A stretch of DNA of 36,833 nt from Eubacteriales bacterium. Its GTDB lineage: Bacteria > Bacillota > Clostridia > Lachnospirales > Lachnospiraceae. Under the pieces are notes generated by a model. It was not told the origin of the DNA. It saw only the letters and a program-made list of their open reading frames with translations, and ran no database searches. Position 1 is the stretch's first letter; every line of letters starts with the position of its first letter. Where the stretch lies: contig JAUNJG010000015.1 in assembly GCA_030533385.1 (NCBI GenBank), positions 1-36,833 on the forward strand, in the 5' to 3' direction. Made by a program: the position numbers and the translations under genes. Positions 25,030-33,182 of the stretch are shown one piece after another.

Positions 25030-25785
25030 CTAGTCAAGGCTGGCAAAACCGTATTTATCCTCGTAACCGCGAGGGGTAATCATTTTGCCGTTTTTTACAT
25101 AAGTGTTAGAATTACCGATAATCACGATGCTGAACATGTCGATGGAGGCATTCTTCAGCTCTCCCAGCGTGGTGATACAGGAAGACTCTCCCGCCCGTCC
25201 CGCATGGCGCACCACTCCGGCCGGCGTATCGGCGCTCCTGTATTTCATCAGGATGTCCGCCGCCTTCTCCACATAATCCGCCCGCTTTTTGCTTTTTGGA
25301 TTGTAAAGGCAAACGATAAAATCACCCTGTCCGGCGCAATCTACCCGCTTCATAATCAAATCAAAAGGCGTCATCAGATCACTTAAACTAATGATGGTAA
25401 AATCGTGCATCAAAGGCGCTCCCAAAATGGAGGCCGCCGCACTGGCCGCCGTCACACCGGGCACCGTCTCGATGTCCACATCCGCCTGTTTCTCGTTAGC
25501 AATTTCCAACAAAATACCCGCCATGCCGTAGATGCCACTGTCCCCGGAACTTACCATGGCCACCGTCTTCCCCTCAGAAGCCAGATCCACCGCAATACGA
25601 CAGCGCTCCATCTCCTGCATCATCGGCGTCGCCATGTACTCCTTATCCGGAAAAAACTCCTTTAACATCTCCACATAAGTGGTATATCCGGTAATAATGT
25701 CTGCATTTTTTATCACATCAATGGCTTTTGCCGTCATATGCTCATAGCCGCCCGGTCCAAAACCGACTGCGTATAATTTTCCCAT
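25030..25785 (-). CDS. cbiH: Cobalt-precorrin-3 C17-methyltransferase
   Basis: A 251-residue tetrapyrrole methylase. KLYAVGFGPGGYEHMTAKA carries the first glycine-rich loop, VSSGDSGIYGMAGIL the second, and VPGVTAASAAASILGAPLMHDF the third. The -GPGGYEHMT- form and the VCLYNPKSKKR segment point to CbiH/CobJ rather than other methylases of the family. It methylates C17 with ring contraction to form the lactone later opened by CbiG. It lies 12 bases before the hemC fusion. The 78-base gap upstream holds only its ribosome binding site (AGGAGG). Confidence 0.91.
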   Translation of the reverse strand: MGKLYAVGFGPGGYEHMTAKAIDVIKNADIITGYTTYVEMLKEFFPDKEYMATPMMQEMERCRIAVDLASEGKTVAMVSSGDSGIYGMAGILLEIANEKQADVDIETVPGVTAASAAASILGAPLMHDFTIISLSDLMTPFDLIMKRVDCAGQGDFIVCLYNPKSKKRADYVEKAADILMKYRSADTPAGVVRHAGRAGESSCITTLGELKNASIDMFSIVIIGNSNTYVKNGKMITPRGYEDKYGFASLD

Positions 25786-25863
25786 AATATTCCTATCCTC
25801 CTGCGTTTTTCTCTGACAGTCCCGTCATGCACCAGAAAAATGTTGCGACAAATCCTTTTTCTT

Positions 25864-27042
25864 TTAATGCCTCAGGCAACGGAAAAAGACTTCCAAATCC
25901 TCCGGGCTGTTATTTTCTCTCACCCAGTAAAACAGATGATCAAAGGCTTTTTCCACCCCTTTGTGCCCGGTCACCTTCATAAAGTTGTCCCGCACCTTCG
26001 CCATCACCGGCAGAGATTTCTGAAAGACCATCCACTGCTCAAATTGCAGCTCATATTCATGAAGAATGTCCGTGGCGGCCTCCGCCTCCTCCATTTTTTT
26101 CTGATTATTCTCTCTCGCAATCTTCGTAAAATCATCAATGTTATAGCAGACTGCTCCCGGCAGCGCCGCCGTCCTGGAATCAATGTCCATCGGCACGGCC
26201 AAATCCACAAACACCCTCGTCTTTTCCGTCACCAGCGCCTTTCTCAGTTTACTTCCGGTGACAGTGTAATGCGGACTGGCGGTGGCACTGATGATGACGT
26301 CCATGGCGTCCATATAATCATAGCGGTCTTCGTACTCTATCGAGAGGAAATTGTTCTGTCCGTGCTTCGTGCTTATCATCTTATTTCTCCGGGTGGTCAC
26401 ATAGACCTCCGCCTCCCCGAGAGACAAAATATTCATCAAAACGATACCTCCGATTTTGCCGGAGGCCCCGATGATTAACACCTTCTTATCTTTCAGGCTG
26501 CCGAGGGCCTCCTCGGCCACTTTCACGGCCAGCGTTGCCGTGGACACCGAGGTTCTTGATAAATCCGTGTCGGTCTTTACTTTTTTGGCACCGGTCACCG
26601 CCATGCGGAAAAAAGTGTTAAGGTACACACCGGTCGTCCCGATGTCTCTTGCCTGTTTGTGGGCGGTCTTCACCTGCCCAAGAATCTGATCCTCGCCGAT
26701 GACCATGGAATCAAGCCCCGCCGCCACCTCAAACAGATGGCGCACTGCCTTTTTTCCGTGGAAGAACAAGACATATTTCTCAATATCCTCTTCTTCGGCA
26801 GCACCGGCACATTCCAAAAGCACGTCCTCCATCAGATTAAAAACAAGACTTTTGCTCTCCGACTCAGAATACACATACATTTCCGTGCGGTTGCAGGTGG
26901 CCAGCACCACGCACTCGGACACCTCCAAATGGTCCGTCATTTTCCGCATCATCTCTTCTTGCTGCTCCTTTGAAAATGCGAACATTTCCCGAATACGAAG
27001 CGGCGCAATCCTGTGACTGATACTGATTATCTGAATACCCAT
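25864..27042 (-). CDS. hemA: Glutamyl-tRNA reductase
   Basis: A 392-residue protein. The catalytic domain has the nucleophile C50 in LATCNRTEMYVY and the N-terminal ISHRIAPLRIREMFAF. The middle contains HLFEVAAGLDSMVIGEDQILGQVKTA, and the NADPH domain has KVLIIGASGKIGGIVL. A helical dimerisation domain ends the protein. It reduces glutamyl-tRNA to glutamate-1-semialdehyde, the first committed step; HemL, the next enzyme, is the first gene of the operon. It starts two bases after the cbiF stop, so a heme-precursor gene is embedded among corrin genes. Confidence 0.94.
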   Translation of the reverse strand: MGIQIISISHRIAPLRIREMFAFSKEQQEEMMRKMTDHLEVSECVVLATCNRTEMYVYSESESKSLVFNLMEDVLLECAGAAEEEDIEKYVLFFHGKKAVRHLFEVAAGLDSMVIGEDQILGQVKTAHKQARDIGTTGVYLNTFFRMAVTGAKKVKTDTDLSRTSVSTATLAVKVAEEALGSLKDKKVLIIGASGKIGGIVLMNILSLGEAEVYVTTRRNKMISTKHGQNNFLSIEYEDRYDYMDAMDVIISATASPHYTVTGSKLRKALVTEKTRVFVDLAVPMDIDSRTAALPGAVCYNIDDFTKIARENNQKKMEEAEAATDILHEYELQFEQWMVFQKSLPVMAKVRDNFMKVTGHKGVEKAFDHLFYWVRENNSPEDLEVFFRCLRH

Positions 27043-27044
27043 TT

Positions 27045-27797
27045 TTATTCCTTTGCTTTCCTGAATTCGTGTGTAAAAGTTTTATCGTAAAGCCTGGACA
27101 GCTCATAATCATCTCCCAGAAAATCGCCCACCACGGTGAGGGCAGTCTTGGTGATGCCCGCCTCCTTCACCTTCCCGGCGATGTTGGACAGATTGCCGAT
27201 GACAATTTTCTGATCTTCCCAGGAAGCTTTGTACACCACGGCCACCGGCGTATCTTCCCTGTATTCTTCTTTCAGTGTGTCCGCCAGCTGTTCAATCATG
27301 CCGACACTCAGGAAAATAATCATAGTCGAATTATGCTTCGCCAGATCTCTCAATTTTTCTTTTGGAGGCATCGGGGTGCGCCCTTCCATCCTGGTTAGAA
27401 TGACCGTCTGCGTAACTCCCGGAAGCGTATATTCCTTCCGAAGAGCCGCCGCCGTCGCCAAGAAGGAGCTGACCCCCGGAATCACCTCGTAGGCGATGCC
27501 CAGCCTGTCCAGCTCGTCCATCTGCTCCCTGTGGGCACCAAAAATCGCCGGGTCTCCGGTGTGGACTCTCGCCACGTCCAGCCCTCTCCCATCGGCGTCC
27601 TTCATCACCTCGATGACTTCCTCCAAAGTCATGGAGGCACTGTTATAAATCTTTGCGCCTTCTTTAGCTCCCGCCAGCACCTCTCTGTTTACGAGGGAGC
27701 CTGCGTAAATAATCACATCTGCCTCATCAATCAATCTTTTTCCTTTTAAGGTTAAAAGCTCCGGGTCCCCCGGACCCGCACCGATAAAATGTACCAT
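27045..27797 (-). CDS. cbiF: Cobalt-precorrin-4 C11-methyltransferase
   Basis: A 250-residue tetrapyrrole methylase. MVHFIGAGPGDPELLTLKG, VARVHTGDPAIFGAHREQM and VIPGVSSFLATAAALRKEYTLPGVTQT are diagnostic for CbiF/CobM (the HTGDPAIFGA form and the LPGVTQT segment). It methylates C11. The ATG at 27797 follows AAAGGAG. The 73-base gap before it contains a short GGCC-ATA-GGCC hairpin and nothing else recognisable. Confidence 0.92.
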   Translation of the reverse strand: MVHFIGAGPGDPELLTLKGKRLIDEADVIIYAGSLVNREVLAGAKEGAKIYNSASMTLEEVIEVMKDADGRGLDVARVHTGDPAIFGAHREQMDELDRLGIAYEVIPGVSSFLATAAALRKEYTLPGVTQTVILTRMEGRTPMPPKEKLRDLAKHNSTMIIFLSVGMIEQLADTLKEEYREDTPVAVVYKASWEDQKIVIGNLSNIAGKVKEAGITKTALTVVGDFLGDDYELSRLYDKTFTHEFRKAKE

Positions 27798-27870
27798 GTT
27801 TTTTCTCCTTTGATTTCATATAAGGCTCTATTACGGTTTCGTTCTTTTCTCCGGCCATAGGCCTTCCAGA

Positions 27871-29142
27871 CTATTTCAGTAAAACCTCGATAGTTCTATT
27901 GATATCTTCCTCAGAATGTGCGCCGGAAATAAACATGGCCTCAAACTGGGATGGAGCCACATAAATTCCGCTCTCCAACATCTCGTTAAAATACTTCGCA
28001 TAGGCATCTGTATCAGAGGAAGTCGCCCCGGCATAATCCGTCACTTTTCGATCCGTGAAAAATGCACACATAAGGGATCCAATCTGGTTGACATGCATGG
28101 ACACCCCAAGTCGTTCCGCCCGCTTTTTGTAAGCGTCCGCCAGCTTTCTTGTATTCTTCTCCATGCGGTCATAAATGCCAGGATCCTCCTGCAAAAGCTC
28201 CAGCGTCCGGATACCGGCGGTCACTGCGACAGGATTACCCGCCAGCGTGCCCGCCTGGTACACTTTGCCCGTCGGCGCCACGTTTTGCATAATCTCACGC
28301 TTGCCGCCGTACACCGCCATCGGCATACCGCCACCCACGATTTTTCCAAGCGTCGTCATGTCCGGCTTGATGCCATACCACTGCTGGGCACCGCCGATGC
28401 CAAGACGAAATCCGGTAATCACCTCATCAAAAATAAGCACCGTGCCATTTTCCGCCGTGATATCCCTCAGAAAGCGCAAAAATCCTTCCTCCGGCAAAAC
28501 CACGCCCATGTTCGCCGCCACCGGCTCCACGATGAGGGCGGCAATTTGGTCTTTGTTATTCTCAAACAGTTCCCGCACGGAATCCTTGTCGTTATAAAGT
28601 GCCACCAGGGTCTGTTTGGCAAATGAGGCCGGCACGCCGCTGCTGTCCGGCACGGACTGGGTGAGAGCAGCGGAACCTGCCTGTACTAAAAGCCCGTCGG
28701 AGTGGCCGTGATAACACCCCTTGAACTTAATAATCTTATCCCGTCCCGTGTAGCCTCTCGCCGCACGGATGGCGCTCATGGTAGCCTCCGTGCCGGAGTT
28801 GACCATACGAACCATCTCCATGGACGGCACGCAATCCCGGATCATGGCAGCCAGCGTACTCTCCTTTCCCGTCGGCGCACCGAAAGTCAGACCGTCAAAA
28901 CAGGCCTTTATGACCGCCTCCAGCACTTCGGGATGGGCATGTCCCAAAATCCCCGGCCCCCAGGAACAAACGTAATCTATGTATTCATTTCCATCCACAT
29001 CATAAATGTAGCTCCCCTTCGCATGGTCGATAAACAGAGGCTTTCTTCCCACGGAGCCAAAAGCCCGCACCGGGGAATTGACCCCTCCCGGCATCAAATC
29101 CAGGGCAATTTTATAAAGTTCTTCCGATTTTGATGTATTCAT
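27871..29142 (-). CDS. hemL: Glutamate-1-semialdehyde 2,1-aminomutase
   Basis: A 423-residue class III aminotransferase-fold enzyme. MPGGVNSPVRAFGSVG is the usual N-terminus, and VRMVNSGTEATMSAIRAARG and FDEVITGFRLGIGGAQQWYG are conserved cofactor-binding blocks. The PLP lysine is K267 in MTTLGKIVGGGMPM. It converts glutamate-1-semialdehyde to 5-aminolevulinate. The ATG at 29142 was chosen because GGGGAGG lies just upstream; an in-frame start at 29172 lacks this. It is the first gene of the 20-kb tetrapyrrole operon and follows the promoter at 29239-29267. Confidence 0.94.
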   Translation of the reverse strand: MNTSKSEELYKIALDLMPGGVNSPVRAFGSVGRKPLFIDHAKGSYIYDVDGNEYIDYVCSWGPGILGHAHPEVLEAVIKACFDGLTFGAPTGKESTLAAMIRDCVPSMEMVRMVNSGTEATMSAIRAARGYTGRDKIIKFKGCYHGHSDGLLVQAGSAALTQSVPDSSGVPASFAKQTLVALYNDKDSVRELFENNKDQIAALIVEPVAANMGVVLPEEGFLRFLRDITAENGTVLIFDEVITGFRLGIGGAQQWYGIKPDMTTLGKIVGGGMPMAVYGGKREIMQNVAPTGKVYQAGTLAGNPVAVTAGIRTLELLQEDPGIYDRMEKNTRKLADAYKKRAERLGVSMHVNQIGSLMCAFFTDRKVTDYAGATSSDTDAYAKYFNEMLESGIYVAPSQFEAMFISGAHSEEDINRTIEVLLK

Positions 29143-29238
29143 TCTTTTTTCCTCCCCGTGAAGAGTTGTCATATTTTCTCATTGGCAATGAATGTTATGT
29201 CTCTCTCGCACAGCCTGCTGCAAGTGCAAGACCAGTTT

Positions 29239-29267
29239 ATTATAACATGGTTTCTTCTGTTTCTAAA
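29239..29267 (-). promoter_or_regulatory. Probable promoter of the tetrapyrrole/cobalamin operon
   Basis: On the minus strand a perfect TATAAT (29239-29244) lies 17 bp from TTTAGA (29262-29267). Transcription would start near 29232 and leave a leader of about 90 bases before hemL. That is too short for a full cobalamin riboswitch. The mediocre -35 would suit an activator. Confidence 0.5.
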
Positions 29268-29470
29268 GGTAGTTTTCCGGTACGGCAGACAAAAATCTAT
29301 CCTTTAAAACAAAAAAAGTTGTTTTTACTATATTTTCTATCTTTTTCACCCTTTTTTTATTAAATTTTTATATGTTTTATTCATGTTTTTTCCATCATAA
29401 CGATATTTTTCTGTCTTTTTTTAGAGCATATAACAATAGAACATAACATAAAAATACAGGCCGCCATTTC
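29268..29470. other. AT-rich divergent regulatory region
   Basis: Between the two divergent promoters lies a strand-biased stretch: T-rich on the plus strand with several runs of five to seven T, A-rich on the minus strand. No gene, riboswitch consensus or terminator stem was recognised. Near its right end, ATAACAATAGAACATAACAT contains two imperfect copies of an A-rich AACATA-like word. It is the place to look for LysR-type binding sites. Confidence 0.35.
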
Positions 29471-29499
29471 TTGACACCGCTGCCGCTTCCATATATCAT
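29471..29499 (+). promoter_or_regulatory. Probable promoter of the lysR-cbiG transcript
   Basis: A perfect TTGACA (29471-29476) lies 17 bp from TATCAT (29494-29499, five of six consensus bases). Transcription would start near 29506, leaving a leader of about 88 bases before the regulator's ATG at 29594. An in-frame TTG at 29471, which would give a longer protein, is the -35 box itself. Confidence 0.6.
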
Positions 29500-29593
29500 G
29501 GATAATATATCAACAGATTTTTACGGGGAGAACGGACGGCAGTCTTGCTTTTCGTTCTCATTTTACATGACACCAACCAGCAGGAGTACTACC

Positions 29594-30478
29594 ATGGAAC
29601 TACGACAGATACAATATTTCATACAACTTTATAAAGATCTGAACATCACAAAGGCGAGTAAAAACCTGTACATTTCCCAGCAGGGGCTGAGCAAGTCCAT
29701 CAGCCGCCTGGAGGAGGAGCTGGGATTTCTCCTGTTTGAGAGGAATGCCTTCGGCGTCACTCCCACGGAAGCTGCAAATACCCTGTACCCTCATTTCAGC
29801 AAAATCGCCGGCTCCTACCACAATTTGCTTACGACCGTCGATTCCATCCGGCACAACCGGGTCTTAAAAATCGCCGCTTATCACGGTTTCGCCTCCTCCT
29901 GCGACGTCAATTTATTTTCCGAGTACAAACAACTGCACCCGGAAGCTCATCTTCACTACGAGGAGGCATCTAACAACAATCTGCTTTTTCACCTTCTTTG
30001 CCAAAAAGCGGACCTTGCCTTTATGCTGGCCCCCCTCCCAAAAGACCTGGTCTCCGTCGCCTGTCTTCGCAAAGAGCCGGTCTATCTGGTCGTGGACGAG
30101 CGCCATCCTCTGGCCTCCAGAACCTTCGTTACCATCGACGATCTGTACGACCAGTATTTGCTGCTCCTGGACATCATGGAAGACTTTAATTCTCTGATCA
30201 TACAAAAAGCCACCGCCGAAGGCATCTCCCATCAAGTTTACGATACCGTGGGAATGGAGGAGTTCTTCCACCTCCTCCACGCCTCCTCCCTGGCAGGATT
30301 CAGCTCCCGTCTCATGTATCGGTACTTCCTTTTCCCGGGCGTCCGCTTTATTCCGTTTTCCATGGACATCCATCCTGACCTTATGATGGAAACCCACCTG
30401 GCCATTCCCAAGCATTGCGTACCCGATGAGGAAATGCAGCGATACATTGATTACATTTTAGAAAGGAAACATTTATGA
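29594..30478 (+). CDS. LysR-family transcriptional regulator, divergent to the cobalamin operon
   Basis: A 294-residue LysR-type regulator. The N-terminal winged helix-turn-helix is clear: MELRQIQYFIQLYKDLNITK, ASKNLYISQQGLSKSISRLE, EELGFLLFERNAFGVTPTEA. The C-terminal half (about 90-290) is a periplasmic-binding-protein-like effector domain. The ATG at 29594 follows CAGGAG by seven bases. Its TGA overlaps the cbiG ATG by four bases. It is divergent to the hemL-to-GNAT operon and coupled to the one corrin gene missing from that operon. LysR proteins usually control the divergent gene, so it is a candidate regulator of B12 synthesis. The effector is unknown. Confidence 0.9.
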   Translation: MELRQIQYFIQLYKDLNITKASKNLYISQQGLSKSISRLEEELGFLLFERNAFGVTPTEAANTLYPHFSKIAGSYHNLLTTVDSIRHNRVLKIAAYHGFASSCDVNLFSEYKQLHPEAHLHYEEASNNNLLFHLLCQKADLAFMLAPLPKDLVSVACLRKEPVYLVVDERHPLASRTFVTIDDLYDQYLLLLDIMEDFNSLIIQKATAEGISHQVYDTVGMEEFFHLLHASSLAGFSSRLMYRYFLFPGVRFIPFSMDIHPDLMMETHLAIPKHCVPDEEMQRYIDYILERKHL

Positions 30479-31503
30479 CAACCGCATATTTTTATTTAAC
30501 CGCAGAAGGGGAATCTCTGGCCCATCGCCTGGCAGCCGGACACCCCGGCGACCTTTACGGCAAAGAAAACTTTAAGGAAAATCTTCGCCGGGGATTTTCC
30601 CGGTATGATTATCTGGTCTGCATCATGGCCACGGGCATCGTCGTTCGGATTCTGGCCCCCCTCATCACACACAAAACAAAAGACCCCGGCGTGGTCGTCC
30701 TTGATCAGAGGGGAAGGCACGCCATCAGCCTCCTGTCCGGACATCTCGGCGGCGCCAACGAACTGGCCAGAAAGATGGCCCTCCTGTCCGGCGGTGAGGC
30801 TGTGATTACCACCGCCACCGACGTGGCCGGAGAGCTGTCCTTTGACACCTTTGCCCAGTCCCACGGGATTGCCATCGAAAACATTGAAATGCTAAAGCAC
30901 ATCAGCGGCGCCTTTTTGGACGGGCAGCCTGTCCGGGTCATCACGGACAAATCCTATCCCGAACTCACAAAAGCCGCCGAGGCCCGGAAGCTGATCTTAC
31001 ATCCCGTCAGAGGAGCAGACGGTCTTTCCGAACAGCTCCCCACCGTCGTTTTGGACGAAGGATTTTCCTTCCCAAAACCGCCCGGATTTCCGGTGCTATA
31101 CCTGCGCCCCCGCACCATCTGCGCCGGTATCGGCTGTAAGCGCAATGCGGACGGAGCCTCCATCGAAGACGCACTCCTCGCGGTACTAAAAAAAGAGGGG
31201 CTCAGCCCTCTTTCTTTAAAATGTATCAGCACCATTCCCCTAAAGGCCGATGAGCCGGGGATTCATTTTGTCTGTGAGCGGTTATCTGTTCCACTCACCG
31301 TCATCCCGCCGGAAGAAATCAAAGCTCTGGACATTGACAGCCTGGGAATCCAGACTTCTTCCTTTGTGGCCGAGCAGACCGGTCTTTTGTCCGTCTCCAC
31401 CGCCAGCTCCTACCTGGCCTCCGGAAAGGGGCGGATCTTAAAAGACAAAGTGAAATTTAAAGGCATCACCGTCGCATTAAGCCAAACCATGAATGATGCG
31501 TAA
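30475..31503 (+). CDS. cbiG: Cobalt-precorrin-5A hydrolase
   Basis: A 342-residue CbiG. YDYLVCIMATGIVVRILAPL, DPGVVVLDQRGRHAISLLSG and HLGGANELARKMA are conserved N-terminal blocks. After a middle region with FPVLYLRPRTICAGIGCKRN, the C-terminal domain ends in TASSYLASGKGRILKDKVKF. It opens the delta-lactone and releases C20 as acetaldehyde, a step only in the anaerobic route and needed before CbiD. It is translationally coupled to the LysR gene (ATGA at 30475-30478). Its 3' end overlaps the convergent hisA-like gene by 27 bp. Confidence 0.93.
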   Translation: MTTAYFYLTAEGESLAHRLAAGHPGDLYGKENFKENLRRGFSRYDYLVCIMATGIVVRILAPLITHKTKDPGVVVLDQRGRHAISLLSGHLGGANELARKMALLSGGEAVITTATDVAGELSFDTFAQSHGIAIENIEMLKHISGAFLDGQPVRVITDKSYPELTKAAEARKLILHPVRGADGLSEQLPTVVLDEGFSFPKPPGFPVLYLRPRTICAGIGCKRNADGASIEDALLAVLKKEGLSPLSLKCISTIPLKADEPGIHFVCERLSVPLTVIPPEEIKALDIDSLGIQTSSFVAEQTGLLSVSTASSYLASGKGRILKDKVKFKGITVALSQTMNDA

Positions 31504-32259
31504 TACTTCCTCCATCGGGAGCGTCCCCCCAAACAAGTCGAGGGCGCTTCCGATGGTGACATCCACCTTATCTTTGCCCAAAACTTTCAGACGCCGCACG
31601 TCTTCCAGAGAACCGACGCCCCCGGCATAAGTCACAGGGCCGCCTCCCCAGTTTCCGAGCATCCCCGCCACCTCCTCTTCTATTCCTGAAGCCTTTCCTT
31701 CCACATCCACCGCATGAATCAAATATTCGTCACAATATTTTGACAGCGCATCCAGAAGCTGCTCCGTCAACCTTTCCTCCGTAAATTTCTGCCAGCGGTC
31801 GGTCACGATGTAGTATGCGCCCTCTTTTTTCCGACAGCTCAAATCTAACACCAGATGTTCCTTTCCTACCGCCTTCGTCATTTTTTCTAAATTATCATAG
31901 TGAATGTGTCCATCCCGGAAAACAAAAGAGGTGACGATTACATGGGAAGCTCCCATTTCCAAAAATCGAGAGGCGTTTTTATCGTTCATCCCTCCCCCGA
32001 TTTGCAGCTCTCCGGGGCAAGCCAAAAGTGCGGACTCCGCCTGCCGGACATCTTCCTCATAATAGGGGCTGCTCTCCGGGTTCAGCAAGATGATATGCCC
32101 CCCTGCCAGCCCGGCCTCATGATACAGCCTGGCATAATATTCTCCATTTTTTTCAGAGACAAAATTGTCCACCGCATAATCGTTCTTGTCCGCAAGGCTT
32201 CCGCCGACAATCTGCTTAATTTTTCCGTTATGAATGTCAATACATGGTCTGAATCTCAT
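31477..32259 (-). CDS. hisA: HisA-like isomerase of the eukaryotic type
   Basis: A 260-residue TIM-barrel protein with HisA features: catalytic aspartates D8 in CIDIHNGKIKQIVGG and D139 in VLDLSCRKKEG, plus AGGVGSLEDVRRL and TIGSALDLFGG near the end. The forms NFVSEKNGEYYARLYHEAG, LDLSCRK and HAVDVEGKASGI resemble yeast HIS6 more than usual bacterial HisA, a comparison from memory. HisA isomerises ProFAR to PRFAR in histidine synthesis. No other histidine gene is nearby. Its ATG overlaps the stop of the upstream sortase by four bases, and its ribosome binding site AAAGGAGGAG lies inside that sortase. A different substrate is possible. Confidence 0.85.
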   Translation of the reverse strand: MRFRPCIDIHNGKIKQIVGGSLADKNDYAVDNFVSEKNGEYYARLYHEAGLAGGHIILLNPESSPYYEEDVRQAESALLACPGELQIGGGMNDKNASRFLEMGASHVIVTSFVFRDGHIHYDNLEKMTKAVGKEHLVLDLSCRKKEGAYYIVTDRWQKFTEERLTEQLLDALSKYCDEYLIHAVDVEGKASGIEEEVAGMLGNWGGGPVTYAGGVGSLEDVRRLKVLGKDKVDVTIGSALDLFGGTLPMEEVLRIIHGLA

Positions 32260-33182
32260 TCTTTTCTCCTCCTTTGTTGCTTTCGGACTCTCTCTCCCTT
32301 CCTCTTACGACACAGCCGTTTCTTTATCAGGCGAAATACGCCGTATAACAATGCCAAAACCACCGCCAAAAAAGACGCCAGAAAAGTTTTTTGCTGCCAG
32401 AGCCAATGCCACAAAGTTTCTTTCCTCACCTTCTCCTGATTGGCCTCCGCCTGCCTGTACTCTGTGCGGAGGGCGTGAATCAAAAGGCGGTGGGAATTGA
32501 TTCCATAGGGCGTGCAGGTAACCAGGGTGATCATGTCCCTTCCTTCCTCTATCCTGATGCTGCCCACCTCCTCCGGCAACACCGTCTCTATATCATACAC
32601 TCGGTACGCCAAAGTTTCTTTTAAAATATGCACATAAAACACATCGCCTTTTTCTATCTGATCCAGATTCGTAAAAAGCTCCGCCGTCGGAAGCCCCCTG
32701 TGTCCGGTCAACACGCTGTGGGTACTCTCTCCACCCACCGGCAGCGAGGAGCCTTTCAAATGTCCGACTCCCACATTCAGCACGTCTTGAGAAGTGCCAT
32801 GATAAATTGGAAGGTACACGTTGATTTTCGGAATCTCCACCGCACCCATCACGCCGCTTTCCTCCATGTCCAGCACCCCGTCATATTCCAGGTCTTCCTC
32901 CTCTGTCTCGCCGGAAAAAGCATCTTGCATTTCCTGGCCTCCTCCTGCCAGATTTCGGTTGTACTGCTCTGCCTCCTCTCGGAGAGCATCCAGCTGTGCC
33001 TGCTTCATCTGTGAGAGAGTCTCGTCGTAATTGGACATGACCGTCCCCTGATGAAGCTGATTATACAGAGTGCTGATGACAGGATAATTAAAAATGAGAA
33101 TTCCCACCAGAAATAAAAACGCCGTCATACCATAAATTATCTTATTCTTCATCCTTTTTCTCGCCGCCCATCTTACCTTCAT
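32256..33182 (-). CDS. Class C sortase (second of two)
   Basis: A 308-residue class C (pilin-type) sortase. An N-terminal membrane helix (MTAFLFLVGILIFNYPVIS) precedes an acidic region, then the catalytic domain from about residue 105 (VMGAVEIPKINVYLPIYHG). The catalytic triad is H161 (LTGHRGLP), C223 (LVTCTPYG) and R232 (NSHR). A second membrane helix and a basic tail (KKRLCRKRKGERVRKQQRRR) follow, as usual for class C. Such enzymes polymerise pilins or anchor LPXTG proteins. The start at 33182 overlaps the first sortase's stop by four bases; ATG 33152 is an alternative. No LPXTG substrate is in the window. Confidence 0.9.
   Translation of the reverse strand: MKVRWAARKRMKNKIIYGMTAFLFLVGILIFNYPVISTLYNQLHQGTVMSNYDETLSQMKQAQLDALREEAEQYNRNLAGGGQEMQDAFSGETEEEDLEYDGVLDMEESGVMGAVEIPKINVYLPIYHGTSQDVLNVGVGHLKGSSLPVGGESTHSVLTGHRGLPTAELFTNLDQIEKGDVFYVHILKETLAYRVYDIETVLPEEVGSIRIEEGRDMITLVTCTPYGINSHRLLIHALRTEYRQAEANQEKVRKETLWHWLWQQKTFLASFLAVVLALLYGVFRLIKKRLCRKRKGERVRKQQRRRKE

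Noticed and set aside
29471-29593. N-terminal extension of the LysR regulator starting at TTG 29471
   Set aside because: The TTG is part of a perfect TTGACA -35 box with a matching -10. The family N-terminus begins at the ATG at 29594, which has its own ribosome binding site.
29143-29593. A cobalamin riboswitch in front of hemL or the lysR-cbiG pair
   Set aside because: No B12-box-like sequence was seen on either strand and both apparent leaders are under 100 bases. Visual inspection cannot fully exclude a diverged one.
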